Assembly: GCA_937858455.1 (NCBI GenBank)
Contig: CALLYN010000287.1
Coordinates: forward strand, 1-5,163
Direction of reading: 5' to 3'
Origin: an uncultured Kouleothrix sp.
GTDB lineage: Bacteria > Chloroflexota > Chloroflexia > Chloroflexales > Roseiflexaceae
DNA length: 5,163 nucleotides
The notes under the pieces are model-generated. The model was given only the letters and a program-made list of their open reading frames with translations, had not been told where the DNA came from and ran no database searches. A program made the translations under genes and the position numbers. Position 1 is the first letter of the stretch, and every line of letters starts with the position of its first letter. Below, piece by piece: positions 1 to 4,858 of the stretch.

Positions 1-391
1 CGAACCAGCGCGCCGCGCGCGCCTCGCGCTCGGCCGGAGCCAGCGCGCCGCCGCGTACCCGCGCGAAGTAGATCAGGTCGATGTGCTGGTGGCCCGGCGC
101 GATATCTTCCAGCAGAATGCAGTAGGGCTGCGGCAGCATCACAACCGTGCCGAGCGCCTGCGCCCGCGCCAGCAGCTCGACCTCCAGGCCGGTCTCCTCG
201 CGCACCTCGCGCAGCGCCGCCACATCCGGCAGCTCGTGCGGGTCGATATGCCCGCCGGGCGGGAACCACTTGCCGAGCTTGCGGTGTAGCAGCAGCAGCG
301 TGCGGTCGCTTTCCACCACGAACGTCGTGGCAGTGAAATCGCGGGTAAGATCGGGCGCTGCCGGCCCGGCTGGTGATTCGGCTATGCTCAT
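1..391 (-). CDS. Nudix hydrolase, C-terminal end cut off by the window edge
   Basis: The 130 visible residues hold a complete Nudix box (GX5EX7REUXEEXGU) from G47 to L69: GHIDPHE, seven residues, then REVREETGL. The glutamates of REVREE bind the metal ions in this family. Nudix enzymes hydrolyse nucleoside diphosphates linked to another group; the substrate cannot be read from the box, and the visible part lacks a diagnostic extension. The sequence before the box (TTFVVESDRTLLLLHRKLGKWFPPGG) is the usual first beta strands and the loop leading into the box. The ATG at 391 is the most upstream start, because an in-frame TAA lies seven codons before it. No Shine-Dalgarno sequence is visible, and the predicted leader is only about 24 nt, so initiation may be weak or unusual. 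It is transcribed away from rsbS. The family call is firm; the precise enzyme is unknown. Confidence 0.93.
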   Translation of the reverse strand, partial: MSIAESPAGPAAPDLTRDFTATTFVVESDRTLLLLHRKLGKWFPPGGHIDPHELPDVAALREVREETGLEVELLARAQALGTVVMLPQPYCILLEDIAPGHQHIDLIYFARVRGGALAPAEREARAARWF

Positions 392-421
392 ATGATGTAG
401 AACTGTAACTTATCTGTTCAG

Positions 422-430
422 ATTATAGCA
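422..430 (-). promoter_or_regulatory. Extended -10 promoter for the Nudix gene
   Basis: Read on the minus strand this is TGCTATAAT, a perfect TATAAT hexamer (427-422) preceded by the TGn extension. The hexamer 17 bp upstream (450-445, TACGTT) does not resemble TTGACA, so recognition would depend on the extended -10. The predicted start point is near 415, about 24 nt before the ATG at 391. Confidence 0.6.
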
Positions 431-459
431 TTATCGTGCCAGCCAACGTATGCTATACT
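431..459 (+). promoter_or_regulatory. Extended -10 promoter for the rsbS-rsbT operon
   Basis: TGC-TATACT at 451-459 is an extended -10 with a five-of-six hexamer. Seventeen bp upstream, TTATCG (431-436) is a weak -35 with three of six matches. The predicted start near 466 would give an untranslated leader of about 240 nt before rsbS. The element overlaps the upstream region of the divergent Nudix promoter. Two weaker AT-rich hexamers downstream (540-545 and 596-601) could be alternative -10 boxes, but neither has a convincing -35. Confidence 0.5.
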
Positions 460-707
460 ACAACCTGGTAGCGCGGCAGAATGCGGAAAGGCGGGCCTCA
501 CGCATGCTCTGGCCACTCCCAATCCACCAGGGTCGATCGTAATATTCCGGCAGATCCGAGACACCATGATGGCAATCGTAGCACAGGACTGGCGGTATAA
601 AGAAGGGGTACACTTCGCCGCGCTGAAGGCGGCTGGGCCCCATGGTGGCCTGTGTACCATTACGCTCGGCAGCGCATTGATCAGCCGGCTGCCGTAGGAG
701 GACGGGC
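460..707 (+). promoter_or_regulatory. Long leader of rsbS with possible RNA structure
   Basis: This stretch between the predicted promoter and rsbS has no recognisable gene. Complementary segments suggest structure. GGTACAC (607-613) pairs with GTGTACC (652-658). Inside that stem, CGCC (616-619) can pair with GGCG (628-631), and GGCC (636-639) with GGCC (647-650), giving a three-way junction. A separate stem CGGCAG (667-672) / CTGCCG (689-694) ends directly beside the AGGAGGA ribosome binding site at 696-702. The pairings are visible in the sequence; any regulatory role is inference. I do not recognise a known riboswitch class here. Confidence 0.3.
566..697 (+). other. Possible 43-residue leader ORF before rsbS
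   Basis: An ORF with a double ATG start (566 and 569) encodes 43 residues and stops with TAG at 695-697. The stop overlaps the Shine-Dalgarno sequence of rsbS, an arrangement typical of translational coupling. The frame stays open upstream of the ATG to at least position 461. There is no good ribosome binding site, and the product (it includes AIVAQDWRYKEG) matches no family I know. Its third-position GC looks lower than that of the neighbouring genes, and it overlaps the predicted leader structure. It could be a coupling ORF, the remnant of an older gene, or chance. Confidence 0.2.
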
Positions 708-1091
708 TTGGAAAGCCTCCGTATTCCAATTCTCAAAATAGGCGATGTGCTGATTGCATCGATCCAGACGACGCTGCACGACTCGTCGGCGGTGCAATTC
801 AAAGACGACCTGCTGCAGCGCATTTTCGAAACGCGCGCGCGCGGCTTGATCGTCGATCTGACCGCCGTCGAGGTGGTCGACAGCTTTATCGCGCGCTTGA
901 TCAGCGACATCGCTTCGATGGCCGGCCTCATGGGCACCCGCGTGGTTATCACCGGCCTGCAGCCGGCGGTGGCGATCACGCTGGTCGAGCTGGGGCTCGA
1001 GCTGCCGCAGGTGCTTACTGCGCTCAACCTGGAGAAAGGTCTCGCCGCGTTACAGCGCCAGGTCGAGGAGAGTGGTGATGGCGCCAGGTAA
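708..1091 (+). CDS. rsbS: RsbS, stressosome STAS-domain scaffold protein (anti-sigma factor antagonist)
   Basis: This is a 127-residue single STAS domain that follows Bacillus RsbS closely from end to end. Shared segments include IPILKIGD (6-13), DLTAVEVVDSFIARLI (50-65), LMGTRVVITGLQPAVAITLVELG and the final helix LEKGL. Ser59 in the DSFIA motif corresponds to the serine phosphorylated by RsbT in Bacillus. RsbS normally co-assembles with RsbR proteins into a large cytoplasmic stressosome that holds RsbT; phosphorylation lowers its affinity and frees RsbT. No RsbR gene lies next to it here. The start is TTG at 708, chosen because a near-perfect AGGAGGA (696-702) stands 5 nt before it and the N-terminus then aligns with RsbS. 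It overlaps rsbT by 14 bp, so the two are likely co-translated. Confidence 0.95.
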   Translation: MESLRIPILKIGDVLIASIQTTLHDSSAVQFKDDLLQRIFETRARGLIVDLTAVEVVDSFIARLISDIASMAGLMGTRVVITGLQPAVAITLVELGLELPQVLTALNLEKGLAALQRQVEESGDGAR

Positions 1092-1479
1092 AGTGGCTGT
1101 GATCCGCAGTGATCTCGATATCGTGATCGCCCGAACCCTCGCGCGCGATACCGCGAAGAATATGGGGTTTGGCGCGATCGACCAGGCGCGCATTGCAACC
1201 GCCGTCAGCGAGCTTGCGCGCAATATCTTCCTGTACGCCGGCACCGGCACGGTGACGGTGCGCGAGGCCGAGCGCGCCGGCCGCAGGGGCATCGAGATCG
1301 TCTGCGAAGACCAAGGCCCTGGCATCGCGAATATCGACGTCGTGATGCAGGATGGCTACAGCACCTCGCGCGGCATGGGCATGGGCCTGCCGGGCGCCAA
1401 GCGCCTCATGGACGATTTCGAGATCCGCTCGCAGGAGGGCGTCGGCACGACGATCGTCTGCCGGAAGTGGCGCATGTAG
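1078..1479 (+). CDS. rsbT: RsbT, serine kinase switch protein of the stressosome
   Basis: This 133-residue GHKL-fold kinase has all its ATP-site motifs. The N box is SELARNIFLYA with Asn49, the G1 box is EDQGPGI with Asp78, and the G2 box is GMGMGLPGAKRLMD (99-112). DQARIATAVSELARNI and GYSTSRGMGMGLPG closely follow Bacillus RsbT rather than SpoIIAB/RsbW. The RsbT role is to phosphorylate RsbS/RsbR and, once free, to activate a partner, usually the RsbU phosphatase; no such partner gene lies downstream before the terminator. Two GTG codons (1072, 1075) precede the ATG at 1078. The ATG is preferred because GAGGAG (1065-1070) then sits 7 nt upstream, against 1 or 4 nt for the GTGs. The gene begins inside the end of rsbS. 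Confidence 0.94.
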   Translation: MAPGKVAVIRSDLDIVIARTLARDTAKNMGFGAIDQARIATAVSELARNIFLYAGTGTVTVREAERAGRRGIEIVCEDQGPGIANIDVVMQDGYSTSRGMGMGLPGAKRLMDDFEIRSQEGVGTTIVCRKWRM

Positions 1480-1517
1480 CGCGCCATGTGGCCTGCCGCC
1501 AGCAACCTGCGCACTGC

Positions 1518-1539
1518 GCCGCCGCGAGGGCGGTTTTTT
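1518..1539 (+). terminator. Intrinsic terminator of rsbS-rsbT
   Basis: CCGCC (1519-1523) pairs with GGCGG (1529-1533) across a 5-nt loop, with a further G-T pair at the base, and six T residues follow at 1534-1539. It lies about 40 bp after the rsbT stop, so the transcription unit appears to hold only these two genes. Confidence 0.8.
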
Positions 1540-1556
1540 GTTGCTTCGCAATCGGA

Positions 1557-1599
1557 AATAGGGGAGCCGGAGGGGCTTTGCCCCTCCGGCTCCCCTATT
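1557..1599. repeat. Perfect 20-bp-arm palindrome between convergent genes
   Basis: Positions 1557-1576 pair without mismatch with 1580-1599 around a TTT loop; the arm ends in GAGGGGC next to the loop. It sits between the ends of rsbT (+) and the receiver gene (-), so it may end transcription from the minus side. However, neither flank has a strong T run, and rsbT already has its own terminator. The loop context GGC-TTT-GCC recurs in the hairpins at 2212-2295, suggesting a family of intergenic palindromes. Confidence 0.75.
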
Positions 1600-1617
1600 A
1601 TCAGCGGCTAGCTGGCG

Positions 1618-2007
1618 TCAAGCGGTGGGGTGTGCGCTGCCGGCGGCCTGGCGCGCGGGCGGCGTCAGGTTGTGGATATGAGCCAGGAACTCGGTGATAT
1701 CAAAAGGCTTGGGCAGGTGATCGTCGGCTCCGGCCGCCTGGCTGCGCTCGATATCCGAGCGCTCGGCGCGCACCGTCAGCAGCATCACCGGCACGTCGCG
1801 GCGCGCCTTGATCCGCCGGCATACCTCCCAGCCGTCGAGCGTCGGCAGGTTGACATCGAGCACCACCAGGTCGGGCTGGCTCTTCGACTCCTGCTGCAGC
1901 GCCTCGAGGCCATCGCGCGCGATCACCACATCGTAGCCATACGTCAGCAACACCCGCTCGACGAGATCGAGAATATCGCGATTGTCGTCGACAACCAGGA
2001 TACGCAT
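1618..2007 (-). CDS. Receiver-only response regulator (CheY-like, single domain)
   Basis: The 129-residue product is one complete REC domain with no output domain. Acidic residues Asp7 and Asp8 (VVDDN), phospho-acceptor Asp51 (VVLDVNLP), Thr78 (MLLTVRA) and Lys100 (LPKPF) are all present, so it should be phosphorylatable. The last 15 or so residues (TPPARQAAGSAHPTA) look like a disordered tail. It would receive phosphate from an unlinked histidine kinase and act by protein contact; no kinase gene lies in the window. The ATG at 2007 is chosen because the REC fold begins at residue 2 (RILVVDD) and GGAGG stands just upstream. The frame stays open further upstream, but that extension would cross the promoter at 2063-2091 and a palindrome, so it is not coding. 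Confidence 0.95.
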   Translation of the reverse strand: MRILVVDDNRDILDLVERVLLTYGYDVVIARDGLEALQQESKSQPDLVVLDVNLPTLDGWEVCRRIKARRDVPVMLLTVRAERSDIERSQAAGADDHLPKPFDITEFLAHIHNLTPPARQAAGSAHPTA

Positions 2008-2062
2008 GCATCCTCCGACTTTCGTTGCCACAGGCCGATTGCGCGACGGGCTGCGCTGATCG

Positions 2063-2091
2063 ATTATACGGTGCGATTGGCCGCAGGTCAA
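2063..2091 (-). promoter_or_regulatory. Near-consensus sigma-70 promoter of the receiver gene
   Basis: On the minus strand, TTGACC (2091-2086) and a perfect TATAAT (2068-2063) are separated by exactly 17 bp, giving 11 of 12 consensus bases. Transcription would start near 2056, leaving a leader of about 48 nt with the GGAGG ribosome binding site. This suggests strong housekeeping expression. No repressor operator is obvious within it. Confidence 0.85.
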
Positions 2092-2097
2092 TCGCCG

Positions 2098-2211
2098 ATC
2101 GCGCATGCGGCCGCGCTTGTGATACCATCGTAATGCGCCGGGAGCCGCGAGGCGCGCCACGCGCCGGCCACGGCGGCCGCCTGGCAAGGGTGCAGCCTGC
2201 TTGGGAGAGGG
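2098..2211. other. GC-rich intergenic stretch with nothing recognised
   Basis: Between the receiver-gene promoter and the first hairpin the sequence is very GC-rich and full of short self-complementary words such as GGCGCGCC (2152-2159) and GCGGCCGC (2173-2180). I see no coding signature, RNA gene or promoter in it. Confidence 0.4.
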
Positions 2212-2240
2212 GTTCGGGGGTGGCTTTGCCGCTCCCGAAC
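2212..2240. repeat. Hairpin with TTT loop, 13-bp stem
   Basis: Positions 2212-2224 pair with 2228-2240 around TTT, with two G-T pairs (2219/2233 and 2221/2231) and otherwise full complementarity. The loop context GGC-TTT-GCC is the same as in the 1557-1599 palindrome. It directly abuts the next palindrome. It may be an intergenic repeat or part of a transcriptional barrier; function is unknown. Confidence 0.7.
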
Positions 2241-2295
2241 TTTCTTTTTGCGATGCTCTGCCCGGCAAAGCCGGGCAGAGCATCGCAAAAAGAAA
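2241..2295. repeat. Perfect 26-bp-arm palindrome
   Basis: Positions 2241-2266 pair perfectly with 2270-2295 around an AAA loop. The outer arm is T-rich/A-rich (TTTCTTTTT against AAAAAGAAA) and the inner arm is GC-rich, so as RNA it would resemble an intrinsic terminator in either direction. Its right edge is where the foldback element at 2296 begins. If that element and one copy of the target duplication are removed, the stem gains two further base pairs (2240/2476 and 2239/2477), indicating that the element landed on the palindrome's edge. Confidence 0.8.
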
Positions 2296-2470
2296 TAGGA
2301 GTTACGCACTTGCGTGATTCGGCTTCCTCAAGCGTGAGATTGAGCCTGCGGCAGCATGGTACGTGTTCATCTTCTGTGTCCAATTTCCGCGCTTCGCGCG
2401 GAAATTGAACACAATACCGAGCATAGTACCGCTCTGCCGAAGGCTGAGGGCCTCAACTGCGTAAGCCCTA
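2296..2470. mobile_element. 175-bp foldback (MITE-like) insertion element with target duplication
   Basis: The ends form imperfect terminal inverted repeats: 2296-2312 against 2454-2470 matches at 14 of 17 positions, sharing the core TTACGCA / TGCGTAA. The 5-bp sequence AGAAA flanks both ends (2291-2295 and 2471-2475), as expected of a target-site duplication. The interior is also self-complementary: AGCCT, CGGCAG and GGTAC (2343-2362) pair with GTACC, CTGCCG and AGGCT (2426-2445), and a long central hairpin lies at 2375-2413. It has no plausible gene, so it would be non-autonomous, moved by a transposase encoded elsewhere. I cannot assign the parent insertion-sequence family from memory. Confidence 0.72.
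2375..2413. repeat. Central hairpin of the foldback element
   Basis: Positions 2381-2392 pair perfectly with 2396-2407 around TTC, and after one C/A mismatch TGTGT (2375-2379) pairs with ACACA (2409-2413). A competing partner exists for the outer strand: GTGTTCA (2363-2369) is fully complementary to TGAACAC (2406-2412). It forms the tip of the foldback structure. Confidence 0.7.
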
Positions 2471-2497
2471 AGAAAGTGATCAAAAAGAAAGAGATCA
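2471..2497 (+). repeat. Tandem direct repeat upstream of the ECF promoter
   Basis: AGAAAGTGATCA (2471-2482) and AGAAAGAGATCA (2486-2497) match at 11 of 12 positions with a 15-bp period. Joining 2287-2295 to 2476-2481 rebuilds a full 15-bp unit matching 2482-2496 at 14 of 15 positions, so the repeat was interrupted by the neighbouring insertion. It ends 5 bp before the candidate -10, so it could be an activator or repressor site; that is inference. Confidence 0.55.
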
Positions 2498-2499
2498 AG

Positions 2500-2508
2500 T
2501 GGTACAAT
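2500..2508 (+). promoter_or_regulatory. Candidate extended -10 promoter of the ECF sigma operon
   Basis: TGG-TACAAT is an extended -10 with five of six matches. The hexamer 17 bp upstream (TCAAAA, 2480-2485) is not a real -35. Transcription would start near 2515, giving a leader of about 87 nt. ECF operons are often also driven by their own sigma factor, but I see no clear ECF-type site to confirm this. Confidence 0.4.
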
Positions 2509-2601
2509 ATCGCCTGCAACAAAAGCAGCGGCTCTATCGTCATGAAACGTAGCAGCTATACGTGGCGGCGCTCGCGCCGACATGATGAGGGGGTTTGACC
2601 G

Positions 2602-3291
2602 GTGGCCGAGCCATCTTTCGATACAATTCAGCGCGCGCAGGCGGGCGACGCCGATGCGCTGACGCAGCTGATCGTGAGCCAGCAGCACTATGTGTACAGC
2701 ATTGCGATGAGTGTGCTGAAAAACCCTGAAGATGCCGCGGATCTCACGCAGGATGCCTTCATCCGGCTGGTGCGCGCCCTGCCGCAGTACACCGGCGAGA
2801 GCCGCTTCACCACCTGGCTCTACCGCCTGGTGGTGAACCTCGGCCGCGATGAGCTGCGCCGCCGCGGCCGCCAGGTGCCGATCGCGCCGCCCTCTGATGA
2901 CGCCGACGAGCAGGATCCCATGGCCGCCGTCGCCGACGACGACCGCTGGGCCGACCCGGCGCAGGCGCTCGACTCACAAGAGCTGCGCGCCGAGGTGCGC
3001 CGCGCGCTGGCCCAGCTCGACGAGCACCACCGCCTGGTGCTGACGCTGTACTACTTCGACGATATGAAATATACCGACATTGCCGAAATCTTGGATCTGC
3101 CGCTCAACACCGTGAAGAGCCACATCCGGCGCGGCAAAGAGCGCCTGGCTGCGCTGCTCAGCGCCCACGAGCAGCCGCCGGCGGCCGCACGCGCCGTGGC
3201 ACAGCCGGTGCGCGCCGATCACGCCAGGCAGCGCCCGGTCAGCCCGTTCGCGCTGCTGTCGCTGCAACTGAGAGGGGGTGGCCTGCGATGA
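2602..3291 (+). CDS. ECF-type RNA polymerase sigma factor (sigma-70 family, group IV)
   Basis: The 229-residue protein has the two ECF domains. Region 2 spans about 9-90, with DAADLTQDAFIRLVRAL (44-60) contacting core polymerase and TTWLYRLVVNLGRDELRRR (70-88) in the -10-recognition part. A linker rich in Asp and Pro (about 93-125) follows, then region 4 at about 127-186, with the helix-turn-helix YTDIAEILDLPLNTVKSHIRRGKERL (157-182) for the -35. About 40 residues rich in Ala, Pro and Arg follow region 4, longer than in many ECF factors. The GTG at 2602 is fixed by an in-frame TGA at 2596-2598 and AGGGGG (2588-2593) 8 nt upstream. Its stop overlaps the start of the zinc-finger anti-sigma gene, its likely inhibitor. 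Confidence 0.95.
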   Translation: MAEPSFDTIQRAQAGDADALTQLIVSQQHYVYSIAMSVLKNPEDAADLTQDAFIRLVRALPQYTGESRFTTWLYRLVVNLGRDELRRRGRQVPIAPPSDDADEQDPMAAVADDDRWADPAQALDSQELRAEVRRALAQLDEHHRLVLTLYYFDDMKYTDIAEILDLPLNTVKSHIRRGKERLAALLSAHEQPPAAARAVAQPVRADHARQRPVSPFALLSLQLRGGGLR

Positions 3292-3881
3292 TCTCGTGCA
3301 ACGATATTCGCGAGGCGCTCGCGCTGCAGCCTACGTCCGACGACCAGGCGATCAAGAGCCACCTGGCCGATTGCGAGGAGTGCACGCGCTACCGCCGCAA
3401 GCACCAGGCGCTCGACGTGGTGCTGCGCGCCGAGATGAGCTGGGAGGTGCCGGCGGCGCTCTCGGCGCAGCTGCTGGCGCTGGCCGCCAACCCGGCCGCC
3501 GCGCTCGAAACTCCGCTCGCGCCGGTTTCCGCCCGGCCATACCGTGCGCCGATCGCCGAGCGCCCGAGGGGCTGGTTTGTAGCGACGGTGTACGCGCTCA
3601 CCGGCGTGGTGATCGTGCTGTCGCTGCTGGTCGCATGGCAGGTGATCGGCGCGCTGACGGCCCAGATCGAGATCGGCCCGGTGCTGACGCAGCTGCTGGC
3701 GCTGCCGTCTCAGGCGCTGGCCTACCTGAACCAGAAGCTGCCGCAGTCGCGCTACGCGATCGACTTCTTCTTGCGCGTGCGCGTGCAGCTGATGTGGCTG
3801 CTGCTGGTGGCGGTGTTGTGGGCCGCGCTCGACAAGATGAACCTGCAGTTCAACTTCCGCGGCCGCCAGATCACGCTGTAG
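3288..3881 (+). CDS. Zinc-finger anti-sigma factor, membrane-anchored
   Basis: The 197-residue protein begins with a short ZAS-type zinc-binding motif, His25-X3-Cys29-X2-Cys32 (HLADCEEC), with Cys4 as a possible fourth ligand. This domain clamps ECF sigma factors in the cytoplasm. A Pro/Ala-rich linker (about 53-93) leads to a strong membrane helix at about 96-123, then an amphipathic segment of roughly 45 residues, and a second hydrophobic helix at about 167-181 (QLMWLLLVAVLWAAL). If both span the membrane, both ends are cytoplasmic and the outside part is small. Its ATG sits in ATGA, overlapping the sigma-gene stop by 4 bp, so the two are co-translated. Pairing with the upstream sigma factor is inferred from this arrangement and the motif; the C-terminal half matches no sensor domain I know. 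Confidence 0.85.
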   Translation: MISCNDIREALALQPTSDDQAIKSHLADCEECTRYRRKHQALDVVLRAEMSWEVPAALSAQLLALAANPAAALETPLAPVSARPYRAPIAERPRGWFVATVYALTGVVIVLSLLVAWQVIGALTAQIEIGPVLTQLLALPSQALAYLNQKLPQSRYAIDFFLRVRVQLMWLLLVAVLWAALDKMNLQFNFRGRQITL

Positions 3882-3882
3882 C

Positions 3883-4842
3883 CTAGCGCCGCCGCCGCAG
3901 CCCTTCGGCCAGCAGGTTGAACGCGACGATCGCCAGCGTGAAGGCCAGCAGCGGCTCGATCAAGATCCAGTAGCCCTGGTTGCGCTGGCGCAAGCTCGTC
4001 GCAACCAGGCTGCCCCACTCCGAGTATAGCGGCGTCAGGTATGGGCTGCCGGTGATGTCTTCGGTGCCGCCGCCGATGAACACCTGCAGGAACCCCAGCT
4101 CGGCCAGCAGCAGCAGCGCCCCGGCCATGGCGTTGGCCGCGTCGGCCAGCAGCAGGCCGCGCAGGTTCGGCAGAATGTGGCGCCACAGCACCGCGCCGCG
4201 CCGCAGCCCCAGCGTATACGCCGCCTCGACAAACGGCTGCTCGCGCAGGCTCGCCACCGCTGCCTGGCAGCGCACCGCGATCTCGGGCCAGCCCGTCACC
4301 CCCATGATAATCGTGAAAACCACCGCGTCCTTCAGCACCACGTCGAGGCTTTTGTGGCCGGCGCGCGGCAGCCCGAATACCGCCAGCGCCAGCAGCTGGC
4401 GCGCGAACAGCGCGAAGAACAGCGGCGGTATGGCCGACCACGCGGCGATGACACTGTTGACAAGGCGCTGGCTGCCGGTGTACCAGGCGGCCTGCATGCC
4501 CACCAGCGCGCCGATCACCACGCGCGCCAGCGTCGCCAGCAGGCACATCGCGATGGTATAGCGCCCGCCGTACAGCAGCCGCGCCAGCATGTCGCGCCCC
4601 TGGACATCGGTGCCGAGCGGGAAGCCGGGCGTGCCGGGCGGCGCGGGGAACTGCGGCCGCGCGGCGTTCGGCTCGTTGATGCGCATCTGCAGCGGATCCT
4701 GGCTGGTGAGCAGCGCAGCGCCAAGCAGCGCGGCCAGAATCGCCAGTGTCAGCAGGGCGCCGGCGATCAGCGGCACGTTCACGTCGAACAGCAGCGCGCG
4801 TACGTGCCGCTGCAGCCGGTTTGCGCGAGTGTGTGGTAGCAC
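3883..4842 (-). CDS. ABC transporter inner-membrane permease, DppC/OppC type
   Basis: The 319-residue protein follows the DppC/OppC layout. There is a first membrane helix (about 22-45), then a periplasmic segment ending in the family signature PLGTDVQGRDMLARLLYGGRYT (75-96), then the permease core with further helices at about 97-119, 131-156, 170-185, 231-256 and 290-311. The EAA loop that docks the ATPase is EAAYTLGLRRGAVLWRHILPN (206-226). The family imports oligopeptides, dipeptides, nickel or similar solutes; the substrate cannot be told from the permease. It ends with a run of arginines after AEGL, without the DPR tail common in relatives. GTG at 4842 is the most upstream start, since an in-frame TAG lies just before it; its ribosome binding site is weak. 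It lies 16 bp after the partner permease. Confidence 0.92.
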   Translation of the reverse strand: MLPHTRANRLQRHVRALLFDVNVPLIAGALLTLAILAALLGAALLTSQDPLQMRINEPNAARPQFPAPPGTPGFPLGTDVQGRDMLARLLYGGRYTIAMCLLATLARVVIGALVGMQAAWYTGSQRLVNSVIAAWSAIPPLFFALFARQLLALAVFGLPRAGHKSLDVVLKDAVVFTIIMGVTGWPEIAVRCQAAVASLREQPFVEAAYTLGLRRGAVLWRHILPNLRGLLLADAANAMAGALLLLAELGFLQVFIGGGTEDITGSPYLTPLYSEWGSLVATSLRQRNQGYWILIEPLLAFTLAIVAFNLLAEGLRRRR

Positions 4843-4858
4843 CGTCCGCTAAAGCTTT

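Noticed and set aside
427..444. Sigma-54-like CTGGCACG followed by TGCTA on the minus strand
   Set aside because: The GG-to-GC spacing is one base short of the strict sigma-54 requirement and the same bases form an extended -10, which explains them better.
458..1551. Long minus-strand ORFs opposite rsbS and rsbT (246 and 175 codons)
   Set aside because: Their products are unlike any family, while the plus strand encodes clear RsbS and RsbT homologues with ribosome binding sites.
2008..2283. N-terminal extension of the receiver protein by about 92 residues
   Set aside because: The extension would run through a near-consensus promoter and a perfect palindrome; the REC fold and a good ribosome binding site place the start at 2007.
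2356..2598. 80-codon ORF on the plus strand upstream of the sigma gene
   Set aside because: It starts inside the foldback element, crosses the tandem repeat and the candidate promoter, and resembles no protein. The in-frame ATG at 2542 (18 codons) also lacks a ribosome binding site.
3278..3886. 202-codon plus-strand ORF overlapping the anti-sigma gene
   Set aside because: The other frame encodes a ZAS motif and membrane helices; this one is Ala/Arg-rich shadow sequence.
3752..4546. 264-codon ORF on the minus strand
   Set aside because: It is a GC-driven shadow in another frame across the DppC-type permease; its product is low-complexity Ala/Gly/Arg with no domain.
4851..4858. AAAGCTTT palindrome between the two permease genes
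   Set aside because: Eight bases of palindrome in a 16-bp gap is too little to call an operator or terminator.
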